From positions 186,001-250,000 of the forward strand of contig CAXPDR010000041.1 of assembly GCA_964215955.1 (NCBI GenBank): a stretch of 64,000 nt of DNA. Direction: 5' to 3'. The notes beneath the pieces are model-generated. The model was not told the DNA's origin and made no database searches. It was given only the letters and a program-made list of their open reading frames with translations. A program made the translations under genes and the position numbers. This DNA is from GCA-2706205 sp964215955. GTDB lineage: Bacteria > Bdellovibrionota > Bacteriovoracia > Bacteriovoracales > Bacteriovoracaceae. Each line of letters begins with the position of its first letter. Within the stretch, counting starts at the first letter, position 1. Shown in pieces: positions 35,625 to 43,760 of this stretch.

Positions 35625-35761
35625 CGATTGTATTAAATTCTAAATAATTAATCGCGGTGTTTCCAGCACATAATTGCAAAATCTAAACTTAGACTATTTG
35701 ATTATCTAATTTAACTGAGCTATATTTCGACCAAATGACATAGGATTTTAAGAGGTTGATA

Positions 35762-36913
35762 ATGTGGTATTTTACTGAAGAAGAAAACGCGTTGCGTGAA
35801 GTCTGTAGAGAATTTGCTAAAAATGAATTAGCTCCCCTGGCTGAAAAGCATGATCATGATGAAAGTTTTAATATTGAAGCCTTCAAAAAAATGGGAGAAT
35901 TAGGACTTCTAGGCATAACTGCTGATCCAAACTACGGTGGTGCAGGACTCGGAGCAACAGCGGCAACCATTGTAATGGAAGAGTTTGGTAAAGCCTGTGC
36001 TGGTTCTACTCTATCTTACCTGGCTCACGCCATGCTATGTGTGAACAATATCAATTCAAATGCTTCTGACGAGCAAAAAGCAAAATACCTACCTAAACTT
36101 ATTTCTGGAGAGCATATTGGATGTATGGGAATGAGTGAGCCTGGCTATGGCTCAGATGCTGTAGGGATGCAATGTAAGGCCAAGCGAGATGGTGACTATT
36201 ACACTATAAACGGAAACAAAATGTGGATAACCAATGCACAATTTGCAGATATTGTTTATCTCTACACCAGAACAGGTGAAGGCAAAAAGGATCTCACCAC
36301 ATTTATTGTAGAAAAAGGCACTGAAGGTTTTTCTGTTTCTAAAGAAATCCACAAAATGGGAATGAGGTCCTCTCCGACTGGCGAGCTGGCTTTTGAGAAT
36401 GCGAAAGTTCCTTTAGAAAATAGAGTTGGCGAAGAGGGAGACAGCGTTACCCACATGATGAAAAACTTAGAAATAGAAAGACTTACTATTTCAGGTATTT
36501 CCTTAGGAATTGCTCAGGCATGTGTCGATCAATGCTTCAAGTACGCAAATGAAAGAGAACAGTTTGGTAAAACTTTAGGAAATTTTCAGATGATCCAAAA
36601 AATGCTGGCAGAAATGGCAGCAGAAACAGAGATGATGCGTCATTTCCTATACAATATTTGTCGAGAGTGGGATGCAGGCAGAGTTTCAAACACTGCAGCT
36701 TCTATGGTTAAATTACAATTACCTAAAATGGCGACAAAAATAGCTCTTGACGCAATACAAATTCATGGTGGTTATGGCTACTCGAGAGAATTTCCTCTTG
36801 AAAGAATGATGAGAGATAATAAACTTAATGAAATAGGTGCAGGAACCAATGAAGTAATGATCATGATCATTGCTAAAAATATGTTAAAAGAATTCAAAGA
36901 TAAAATGGGGTAA
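35762..36913 (+). CDS. Acyl-CoA dehydrogenase, isovaleryl-CoA dehydrogenase-like
   Basis: Start ATG at 35762 has AGAGG six bases upstream (an earlier TTG two codons before is less likely). The 383-residue flavoenzyme has the FAD and substrate motifs MSEPGYGSDAVGM, ITNAQFADIVYLY, NAKVPLENRVGEEG, ANEREQFGKTLGNFQ and the C-terminal RDNKLNEIGAGTNEV. EIGAGT and the Glu in LEIERL near residue 240 are as in isovaleryl-CoA dehydrogenases rather than short-chain ones. So leucine or branched-chain acyl-CoA oxidation is likely. It is followed after seven bases by a receiver-domain gene. Confidence 0.88.
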   Translation: MWYFTEEENALREVCREFAKNELAPLAEKHDHDESFNIEAFKKMGELGLLGITADPNYGGAGLGATAATIVMEEFGKACAGSTLSYLAHAMLCVNNINSNASDEQKAKYLPKLISGEHIGCMGMSEPGYGSDAVGMQCKAKRDGDYYTINGNKMWITNAQFADIVYLYTRTGEGKKDLTTFIVEKGTEGFSVSKEIHKMGMRSSPTGELAFENAKVPLENRVGEEGDSVTHMMKNLEIERLTISGISLGIAQACVDQCFKYANEREQFGKTLGNFQMIQKMLAEMAAETEMMRHFLYNICREWDAGRVSNTAASMVKLQLPKMATKIALDAIQIHGGYGYSREFPLERMMRDNKLNEIGAGTNEVMIMIIAKNMLKEFKDKMG

Positions 36914-36920
36914 AAAGGCC

Positions 36921-37298
36921 ATGAATAAGCACATTTTCATTGTAGATGATAGTCAAACTGTTTTAAAAACAACTGCAAAGTATTTAGAAGAAACAGACTT
37001 TACGGTCCATACTTTTGATAACGCTAATGATGCCTTAGATGCAATGGAAACAACCTCTCCTCACTTTATTCTTCTAGATTATTTTATGCCAGAAATGAAT
37101 GGTGATGTTTTTATGGTTAAAGTAAGTGAGAGACTTCTTCACTATCATGATTGGCAGGTTCTACTAATTAGTAGTCATGACTTTTCAGCGGAAGAAAAAC
37201 TTAGCATGATGACATTAGGGATTGCACATATCTTTAAAAAGCCTATGGATAAAACAGAATTACTAAAAGTACTTAACGAATCCTCTAAAGTGGCTTAG
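36921..37298 (+). CDS. Stand-alone receiver-domain (CheY-like) protein
   Basis: The 125-residue product is one response-regulator receiver domain: VDDSQTV with acid residues at 10-11, phospho-acceptor Asp in ILLDYFMPEMNG (about residue 52), LLISSHDFS with the Ser/Thr position and KKPMDKTELL with the conserved Lys. No output domain is attached, so it would act by protein-protein contact. An AAGG site is before the ATG. It lies seven bases behind an acyl-CoA dehydrogenase gene and its last 14 bases overlap the end of the convergent ferredoxin gene. Partner kinase unknown. Confidence 0.85.
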   Translation: MNKHIFIVDDSQTVLKTTAKYLEETDFTVHTFDNANDALDAMETTSPHFILLDYFMPEMNGDVFMVKVSERLLHYHDWQVLLISSHDFSAEEKLSMMTLGIAHIFKKPMDKTELLKVLNESSKVA

Positions 37299-37581
37299 TC
37301 TCAGTAAGTAATTTAATTAATTCCGGAATACTTTGTTTTGTTAAATTAGTTATTAATAAATTATGGGGATACAAAGTTGCGCTAATCCCCTGAGCACATG
37401 GACCTAGACATCCTGATTTAGTGACTTTGAATTCATCCCACAAACCATTTTCTCGCAAATAAAACTTTATTTCGTTTACAATTTCTATTGCGCCTTTAGG
37501 TCCACAACTTGGCTTCCCTTCTGGCTTAATATTACAACACACAAATAAATGGCCTTTTATTTCACGTTTTTCAATATTCAA
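37285..37581 (-). CDS. Thioredoxin-fold [2Fe-2S] ferredoxin
   Basis: The 98-residue product has cysteines in VCCNIKPEGKPSCGPKG and SGCLGPCAQG, the C-x(10-12)-C ... C-x3-C arrangement of the Aquifex Fd4/Clostridium-type thioredoxin-like ferredoxins (also found as a subunit of NADH-linked enzymes). It would carry one electron in an unidentified redox step. It is convergent with a receiver-domain gene (14-base overlap) and upstream of a divergent lipoprotein gene. Confidence 0.85.
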   Translation of the reverse strand: MNIEKREIKGHLFVCCNIKPEGKPSCGPKGAIEIVNEIKFYLRENGLWDEFKVTKSGCLGPCAQGISATLYPHNLLITNLTKQSIPELIKLLTETKPL

Positions 37582-37666
37582 TTAAAGCTCCTTGTAAACT
37601 ATTTCAACACTGTAAATATTTTAAACAATATTATCACTTAATTCGACTAAAGATCATTTATTTTTT

Positions 37667-37682
37667 TGGCACGTGACTTGCT
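37667..37682 (+). promoter_or_regulatory. Sigma-54 (-24/-12) promoter
   Basis: TGGCAC-GTGAC-TTGCT: the GG at 37668-37669 and the GC at 37680-37681 are separated by exactly ten bases, and TGGCAC and TTGC match the consensus perfectly. Predicted start is near 37693, with a good AAGGGAG site and the ATG of a lipoprotein gene at 37721. It is the only convincing sigma-54 promoter I found in the window. Confidence 0.85.
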
Positions 37683-37720
37683 TCTTAAGTAAACAAAAAA
37701 TAGTTTAAGGGAGTTTCAAA

Positions 37721-38221
37721 ATGAAAAATTTAATGGGAGTAGGAGTATTGGTTCTATCGATACTATTTGTTTCATGTGGTAAAGAAGATGAAGGAAGTGA
37801 TAGCAAATCTTTTAGTCAAAGAATGAGAGATGATGGTATTACAATCAAGACAACAAAGTCATCAAATTCTACGAGTCAATACAATAGTTATAATCGTCAG
37901 CTTGAAGTCGTCATAGAATGCTCTTCTAATAAGAGTGACAATTACAAACGTATTTCAAGATTAAACGAATATCTTGAAAGATTATCTTCTAAAGCCTATG
38001 TAAAAATTAGCGGTAGGAAGTGGGACTCATTAGCCTACCAAAATCTAGTGATGCAAGCTATAAATACCCTCCAAAATGGAGCGGCTAACAACTCCTTCGG
38101 TAATGACGGAATAGATTATAGTAATAATTATAATTCATACTACAACCAATACTCATCAAGTATTAAACAATGTCCAAATGGAATTCTTTCTCAAGGTGTT
38201 GTAAACGAATATTTTAGATAG
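37721..38221 (+). CDS. Lipoprotein of unknown function behind a sigma-54 promoter
   Basis: The 166-residue product has a lipoprotein signal with lipobox VSCG (Cys about residue 19). The mature part is Ser/Asn-rich with a middle charged segment (LEVVIECSSNKSDN ... LNEYLERLSSKAYVKISGRKWD) and a Tyr/Asn-rich end containing NYNSYYNQYSSS. Two more cysteines could pair. It is alone in its transcription unit, between a sigma-54 promoter and a hairpin terminator at 38228-38266. No family recognised. Confidence 0.65.
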   Translation: MKNLMGVGVLVLSILFVSCGKEDEGSDSKSFSQRMRDDGITIKTTKSSNSTSQYNSYNRQLEVVIECSSNKSDNYKRISRLNEYLERLSSKAYVKISGRKWDSLAYQNLVMQAINTLQNGAANNSFGNDGIDYSNNYNSYYNQYSSSIKQCPNGILSQGVVNEYFR

Positions 38222-38227
38222 AAAAGA

Positions 38228-38266
38228 TTTAGGAGATAGTTTATTAAGATTAATCTATCTCCTAAA
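38228..38266. terminator. Hairpin between convergent lipoprotein genes
   Basis: TTTAGGAGATAG (38228-38239) and its exact complement CTATCTCCTAAA (38255-38266) make a twelve-pair stem with a 15-base loop, seven bases after the plus-strand stop codon. The tract after it on the plus strand is AT-rich rather than pure T, and the minus strand has TCTTTTC, so it is likely bidirectional but not textbook. Confidence 0.6.
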
Positions 38267-38277
38267 ATATAAAATTA

Positions 38278-38796
38278 TTAAAGCCTAATTGATTCTTTGT
38301 CACAATCACCATAACGTAAGAACTCAGCGCCTGCATTTTCTAATTCACATATATTGCCAAAAGTTTTTTCTTCTTTTAGTTTTCCAGGTAACAACCCACA
38401 TACAGGGCTATAAACAGCTGCACAGACTTTCAAATCAGGTAATTTTGAAATTGGTGTTATTTCTTCTTTATCGTCACAGACTCCTGGATATAAAATTTCT
38501 GCTTTTTCTATATTGGCAAAACACTCAGAACTAAAAGTTTTTTCTGTCGTGATACATTGATCTCCTTCTTTACATTTTGGATCAAGAACTCTCGCACAAA
38601 CAGGGTCATAAATCATAGCACATACTACCTGCTCTTCTTTTGGCTCTACCTCTTCTATAAGATCACTTCCCTCTACAAGTTTCTTGTCTTGCTCAGCAGA
38701 AAGTTCTTCTTGTGTGGACTGGTTAAAAACTGTCTCCATTTCCTCGGTACAAGAAAAGAATAATGAACTTGAAATTAACAACAAAAGGATTTTCAT
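38278..38796 (-). CDS. Lipoprotein with two Kazal-type domains
   Basis: Start at ATG 38796 with GAGGTG just upstream; an earlier TTG start at 38817 is less likely. The 172-residue product has a lipobox (SSLFFSC), then an acidic spacer, and two repeats of the Kazal serine-protease-inhibitor pattern: VVCAMIYDPVCA ... EKTFSSECFANIEKAEILYPGVC and KVCAAVYSPVCG ... EKTFGNICELENAGAEFLRYGDC (each cut here to the key Cys spacing C-x7-C ... TFxxxC-x13-C). The first copy has two additional cysteines. It would sit on a membrane and could inhibit serine proteases, of prey or of the cell itself. Confidence 0.8.
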   Translation of the reverse strand: MKILLLLISSSLFFSCTEEMETVFNQSTQEELSAEQDKKLVEGSDLIEEVEPKEEQVVCAMIYDPVCARVLDPKCKEGDQCITTEKTFSSECFANIEKAEILYPGVCDDKEEITPISKLPDLKVCAAVYSPVCGLLPGKLKEEKTFGNICELENAGAEFLRYGDCDKESIRL

Positions 38797-38951
38797 ATAC
38801 ACCTCACTGATATTCAACTCATTACATTATCGAAGAAAGACTTGAATTAATTTAGAAGATTCAGAGTTGATGAGGTTTAATTTAATAAAAACAACTACTT
38901 AATTAAAAAAGATATAAAATGAGTCAAAAGAAATTGCCAAGTTTTCTGGAC

Positions 38952-38978
38952 AAAAAAAGGCCTAACAAAGTAGGCCTT
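38952..38978 (-). terminator. Terminator after fadA
   Basis: On the minus strand AAGGCCTA, loop CTTTGT, TAGGCCTT with a following run of T (plus-strand A at 38952-38958). The perfect eight-pair stem lies about 28 bases after the fadA stop codon. Confidence 0.9.
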
Positions 38979-39005
38979 CTATATTTAAACTTATAAGACA
39001 AGTTT

Positions 39006-40169
39006 TTACGGTCTCTCAAAGACAGTAGCAACTCCTTGCCCAAGACCGATACACATAGTGGCGACACCGTATTTTAAGTTTCTTCTCTTCATTTCATGTA
39101 AGAGTGTTCCACAAATTCTTGCCCCACTACAGCCAAGTGGATGTCCTAAAGCAATTGCACCGCCGTTCACATTCACAATTTCATCGGCTTTTTCTAAAAG
39201 TCCTAAATCTTTTAAAACCGGAAGAGACTGAGCAGCAAAGGCTTCATTAAGCTCCCATAACTGAACATCCTCAATATTAAGGTTTGCTCTTTTCAAGGCT
39301 TTCTTTGTTGCAGGTACTGGTCCATATCCCATAATTGATGGATCACAGCCCGAGGCAGCTGTAGACTTAACGTATGCTAAAATTTCAAGTCCAAGCTCTT
39401 TGGCTTTTTCTTCACTCATAACTAAAAGAGCTGAAGCTCCATCAGATAAAGCTGATGCGTTTCCTGCAGTAACCGTTCCACCTTTTGGATCGAACACAGG
39501 CCTTAAACTATTAAGTGATTCAATATTAGCATCTGCTCTATAGACCTCATCATTCTCAACCATATACGGCATTCCATCAGGATCGTGCCCTTGGATAGGA
39601 ACAATCTCGTCTTTAAACCTTCCCTCTTCAGTAGCAGCCTTAGCTTTTAAATGAGACTTTAAGGCGAACTCATCTTGAGCCCCTCTATCGATTTTATGCA
39701 TTCTTCCAAGCAGTTCAGCGGTAATTCCCATATTTCCAGCAGCCTTTGCCATAACTTTGGACGACTCTGGATTAAAGTCTACTCCGTGGGTCATTGGTAC
39801 ATGTCCCATATGTTCAACACCACCAACAAGATAAATATCTCCCTGTCCGGCCAGAATTCCTTGGTGTGCCATGTGAAGAGCTGTCATAGAAGAACCGCAC
39901 AGTCTGTTAACAGTTTGAGCTGATACTTCTTTTGGAATACGAGTTAGAAGTTGTGCGTTTCTTCCAATATTATAACCTTGTTCTAATGTTTGTTGAACAC
40001 AGCCCCAAATAATATCTTCAATTTCAGAAGGATCAACTTTTGGATTTCTCTCCATTAAAGCTTCCATTAATTGAGCTGATAATTCTTCTGCTCTTACGTT
40101 TCTAAAAGATCCGTTTTTTGATCTTCCCATTGCTGATCTAACAGCATCTACGATTACGACCTTTTTCAT
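39006..40169 (-). CDS. fadA: 3-ketoacyl-CoA thiolase, beta subunit of the fatty-acid oxidation complex
   Basis: The 387-residue product has the length and sequence features of E. coli FadA: KKVVIVDAVRSAMGRSK at the start, NRLCGSSMTALH with the nucleophile Cys (about residue 91), GGVEHMGHVPM, ELNEAFAAQ, NVNGGAIALGHPLGCSGAR and the C-terminal MCIGLGQGVATVFERP with the second Cys. It removes acetyl-CoA in the last step of beta-oxidation. It follows fadB by 12 bases in the same operon and is followed by a terminator. Similarity to gammaproteobacterial FadA is high by eye. Confidence 0.95.
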   Translation of the reverse strand: MKKVVIVDAVRSAMGRSKNGSFRNVRAEELSAQLMEALMERNPKVDPSEIEDIIWGCVQQTLEQGYNIGRNAQLLTRIPKEVSAQTVNRLCGSSMTALHMAHQGILAGQGDIYLVGGVEHMGHVPMTHGVDFNPESSKVMAKAAGNMGITAELLGRMHKIDRGAQDEFALKSHLKAKAATEEGRFKDEIVPIQGHDPDGMPYMVENDEVYRADANIESLNSLRPVFDPKGGTVTAGNASALSDGASALLVMSEEKAKELGLEILAYVKSTAASGCDPSIMGYGPVPATKKALKRANLNIEDVQLWELNEAFAAQSLPVLKDLGLLEKADEIVNVNGGAIALGHPLGCSGARICGTLLHEMKRRNLKYGVATMCIGLGQGVATVFERP

Positions 40170-40181
40170 ATCTTCATCCTC

Positions 40182-42326
40182 TTAATAATAAGTTTTATTT
40201 TCAGTTGCTAATGTTTTAACGCCATCAGTGACTTGATACATATTTCCAAGTTCAATATATTTCCCTGAAAGCTCAACTAAGTTTTTCGCACCTATTGCGT
40301 CTGCATATTTTAAAGCTCCAGCTCTAAATGGAGGAAATCCAAGTCCAAGCAAAAGACCCATATCAACTTCCTGTGGTGTAGAGACAATATTTTCTTCTAA
40401 GCATCTGGCACATTCAAAAATCATTGGAAGCATCATTCTTTCAACAATCTCTTGATCAGAAACTTCAATAGTTCTTTTCACATGTTTTCTGATTAATTCC
40501 TCCGCCTTTTCATCTATTGATTTTTTTGGTTTTCCCCTTCTATCTAATTCATACTTGTAGAAACCAACACCATTTTTCTGACCATACCTTTTATCAGCAT
40601 ACATTTTATCAATAATAGTTTCTCCACCCATTTCCATCCTATCAGGAAATGCGTCTGCCATTATTTTAGCAGCATGAGCTCCGGTATCGATCCCAACAAC
40701 ATCTAATAGATATGCAGGACCCATTGACCATCCAAACTTTTCCATAACTTTGTCTATTCTTTTATAATCAACACCATCCTCAATCAATTTTGCAAATCCA
40801 TTAAAGTACGGAAATAGGACTCTATTTACTAAGAAACCTGCACAGTCATTTACAACAATTGGTGTTTTTCCCATTTGAAGTGCATAAGCAACAGTTTTAG
40901 CAATTGCCTCATCCGAAGACTTTTCACCTCTAATAACTTCTACCAATGGCATTCTGTGAACAGGATTGAAAAAGTGCATTCCACAAAAGTTTTCAGGATT
41001 CTTTAAATCCTTTGCTAATTCAGTAATAGAAATTGTTGATGTATTCGATGTTAGAATCGTTCCAGGTTTAACCTTTCCTTCTAACTCTCCTAGTACTGCT
41101 TTTTTGATTTTTGTATTTTCAATAACAGCTTCAACAACCACATCAACCGATTCAAAATCACCGTAACTTAGAGTTGGTTGAATCATATTAAGTGTAGTTG
41201 CCATTCCAGCTGCATCAATTTTCTTTCTTTTAACTTGTTTAGATAAAAGTTTTGTAGCTTCTGTTAAACCAAGTTCAATTGCACCAGGGTTAATATCTTT
41301 CATGATGATTGGAGTTCCCTTACTTGCAGATTGGTAAGCAACACCTCCGCCCATGATACCAGCTCCAAGCACTGCTGCTTGATTAATCTTAGAAGTTTCT
41401 TTGGTTAATTTTTTAGAAACTTTCTTTAAATATTGATCTCCAAGAAAAACCTGAATTAAATTATGAGCAACATCAGTTGTTGCAAGTTCAGCAAATGCAT
41501 CAGCTTCAAATTCTAAAGCTGCATCTCTTTCAAGAGCACAACCTGCTTGCATAACTTCAATAGATTTTACGGGTGCAGGATAATTAGGACCTGCAACTCC
41601 CGCAACAAAACCTTTTGCTGTTTCAAATACCATAGTTGCTTCAGTTCTATTTAATCTAAGAGGAGATTTTTTCTCAACTTTTCTAGCTTGCCAATTCATC
41701 TTTCCTTCAATACATGAAAGTAAAAACTTCTCTCCCAACTCCTCTAGTTTTTCAGGAGCAACGACCGCATCAACGGCACCAATTTTTAGAGCATCTTCAG
41801 CCTTCCACTGTTTACCAGAAGTAATCCATTCAATTGCATGGTCAGCACCACAAAGTCTTGGAAGTCTTACAGATCCTCCCCATCCTGGCATAATTCCCAA
41901 TTTCGTTTCAGGTAAACCAACTTTTGCTCCTGCAACGGCGATTCTATAATCAGTCATGAGACAAACTTCAAAGCCACCGCCTAAAGCGTATCCATTAATT
42001 AAAGCTAGAGTTGGAACATTTAAATCTTCAAATCTATTTAGAATTGAGTTCATCGGATTAATCCAGCTTTTTATCTCTGCTGCAGTTTTTGTGAACTGGG
42101 GAACAAACTCTGTAATATCCGCACCAAAAATGAAGTGCTCTTTATTTGATCTTAAAATGACACCCTTCTTCTCACTACAACCTTCAATTGCATCCACTAC
42201 CTTAGGTAGCTCTTCCATCATGAGCTTGCCAATGACATTGGCACCCGAGTTTTTGATATCAAAGGTAACTTTAATGATTCCATTTGCCTCCAATGAGCAT
42301 TGAATCGCTTTTCCATCGAATAACAT
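40182..42326 (-). CDS. fadB: Fatty-acid oxidation complex subunit alpha
   Basis: The 714-residue protein joins an enoyl-CoA hydratase/isomerase (residues 1-190; FGADITEFV, GYALGGGFEVCLMTDYRIA, GLPETKLGIMPGWGG) to a 3-hydroxyacyl-CoA dehydrogenase (about 310-715; AAVLGAGIMGGGVAYQSA, TSNTSTISIT, FCGMHFFNPVHRMPLVEVIRG). It hydrates enoyl-CoA and oxidises 3-hydroxyacyl-CoA with NAD+. It is the first gene of the fadBA operon and is divergent from an acyl-CoA dehydrogenase gene, with 296 bases between. The E. coli FadB-type layout is followed throughout. Confidence 0.95.
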   Translation of the reverse strand: MLFDGKAIQCSLEANGIIKVTFDIKNSGANVIGKLMMEELPKVVDAIEGCSEKKGVILRSNKEHFIFGADITEFVPQFTKTAAEIKSWINPMNSILNRFEDLNVPTLALINGYALGGGFEVCLMTDYRIAVAGAKVGLPETKLGIMPGWGGSVRLPRLCGADHAIEWITSGKQWKAEDALKIGAVDAVVAPEKLEELGEKFLLSCIEGKMNWQARKVEKKSPLRLNRTEATMVFETAKGFVAGVAGPNYPAPVKSIEVMQAGCALERDAALEFEADAFAELATTDVAHNLIQVFLGDQYLKKVSKKLTKETSKINQAAVLGAGIMGGGVAYQSASKGTPIIMKDINPGAIELGLTEATKLLSKQVKRKKIDAAGMATTLNMIQPTLSYGDFESVDVVVEAVIENTKIKKAVLGELEGKVKPGTILTSNTSTISITELAKDLKNPENFCGMHFFNPVHRMPLVEVIRGEKSSDEAIAKTVAYALQMGKTPIVVNDCAGFLVNRVLFPYFNGFAKLIEDGVDYKRIDKVMEKFGWSMGPAYLLDVVGIDTGAHAAKIMADAFPDRMEMGGETIIDKMYADKRYGQKNGVGFYKYELDRRGKPKKSIDEKAEELIRKHVKRTIEVSDQEIVERMMLPMIFECARCLEENIVSTPQEVDMGLLLGLGFPPFRAGALKYADAIGAKNLVELSGKYIELGNMYQVTDGVKTLATENKTYY

Positions 42327-42622
42327 AATATCTCCTTACTAAATAATTTCTTAGACATGATAGGGTTTAATCTTTGATTTTAATAGGTATTTTGAAACTA
42401 AATTTAACATTTGTAAAACTTAATTAATCAGCTATTTCTAGTATTTGGATTAAAATCGATCATCATATTGCACAGCAAGAAGCAGCAAAGCGCCCAAAGT
42501 TTATTTATTATGCTCAGCTCTTCTTAGAAGTTAAAGAAAGTCATAACACAAATCAAATCCAACCTTTAACTCTAGCTCCTTTAATCTAACCATGTTATGC
42601 TGATTCTCCTTAGGAGACAGTT
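42327..42622. other. Intergenic region between divergent fadBA and acyl-CoA dehydrogenase
   Basis: An AT-rich region of 296 bases that should hold both promoters. The sequence has no clear inverted repeat of the FadR or PsrA type that I can see and no gene with a ribosome site. A reading frame on the minus strand gives short open segments only. Confidence 0.6.
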
Positions 42623-43756
42623 ATGAATGAATTACAAAGAGAGCTTCAAAGCACTATAAAAAAATATCGTTTGGAGAAAATCGAACCTTTTATGGAGCAT
42701 GATGATGCCGAAGAAAAGTTTAGATTTGAAATATTTAAAGATATGGGTGAACTTGGCCTTACGGGAATAACCACCTCTGAGCAATATGGTGGTATGTCTT
42801 TAGGCTATCAAGACTTTTGTGTCGTCCTTGAAGAGATAGCAAAGTCATCAGTAGCCTATGCTGTAACCGTTTCAGTATCATCGATGGTTCAATCAATTCT
42901 TGAAAAATTTGGAAATGAATCTCAAAAGAAAAAATATCTTCCGGCCTTAGCATCCGGAGAAGAAATAGGATCATTTTGTTTATCTGAATCACACTCAGGA
43001 TCAGATGCTGCCGCCCTTAGGACTACTGCTAAAAAAACTGAAGGTGGTTATATTTTAAATGGATCTAAAATGTGGATCTCTTCTGCAGGGTTTGCAAAAA
43101 CATATATCGTCATGGCCAGAACTGGTGGCGAAGGAGCCAAAGGTGTTTCTTCTTTTATAGTCCGTGATGGTATGGATGGTTTTAGTTATGGAAAAAAAGA
43201 ACAAAAAATGGGTTGGAGAGCTTCGCACACAAGAGAAGTTCTTTTTGAAAATTGCTTTGTACCTGAAGAAAATCTTTTAGCTAACGAAGGTGAAGGTTTC
43301 AAGATAGCAATGAGTGCTCTAGATAGAGGAAGAATTACCATTGGAGCGATAGCTGTTGGATTATCTCAAAGGGCCTTAGATGAAGCTGTCACCTACTCAC
43401 TTGAAAGACAACAGTTCAAACAAGCAATCTTCAACTTTCAAGGACTTCAGTGGATGATGGCAGATATGGCCTGCGAAATTGAATCCTCAAGACTATTAGT
43501 CAATAAAGCTGCCCTAGACTTTGACAACGGAACGATCAATACAAAACTTTCTTCAATGGCTAAAATGAAAGCCACTGATACGGCCATGAAAGTAACAACT
43601 GATGCTGTCCAGATTCATGGGGGAGTTGGTTACACAAAAGAATATCCAGTCGAAAGATTTATGCGTGACGCAAAAGTATTACAAATAGTAGAAGGAACAA
43701 ATCAAGTCCAAAAGATTGTCATAGCGAGAGAACTTAAAAAAGAATATCAAGGATAA
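42623..43756 (+). CDS. Acyl-CoA dehydrogenase (short/medium-chain type)
   Basis: The 377-residue flavoenzyme has CLSESHSGSDAAALRTTAK, WISSAGFAKTYIVM, NCFVPEENLLANEGEGF, SALDRGRITIGAIAVG, ERQQFKQAIFNFQG and RDAKVLQIVEGTNQVQ. The Glu of VEGT at the C-terminus is the catalytic base position of short/medium-chain enzymes. It introduces the alpha-beta double bond of acyl-CoA before FadB. GGAGAC lies before the ATG. The gene pairs with pgi, four bases downstream, and is divergent from fadBA. Confidence 0.9.
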   Translation: MNELQRELQSTIKKYRLEKIEPFMEHDDAEEKFRFEIFKDMGELGLTGITTSEQYGGMSLGYQDFCVVLEEIAKSSVAYAVTVSVSSMVQSILEKFGNESQKKKYLPALASGEEIGSFCLSESHSGSDAAALRTTAKKTEGGYILNGSKMWISSAGFAKTYIVMARTGGEGAKGVSSFIVRDGMDGFSYGKKEQKMGWRASHTREVLFENCFVPEENLLANEGEGFKIAMSALDRGRITIGAIAVGLSQRALDEAVTYSLERQQFKQAIFNFQGLQWMMADMACEIESSRLLVNKAALDFDNGTINTKLSSMAKMKATDTAMKVTTDAVQIHGGVGYTKEYPVERFMRDAKVLQIVEGTNQVQKIVIARELKKEYQG

Positions 43757-43760
43757 TATT

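Noticed and set aside
42327..42622. Peptide-like minus-strand segments between fadB and the acyl-CoA dehydrogenase
   Set aside because: Two short stretches (20 and 23 codons) look protein-like but are separated by stops, without ribosome site, and of a length common by chance in AT-rich DNA.
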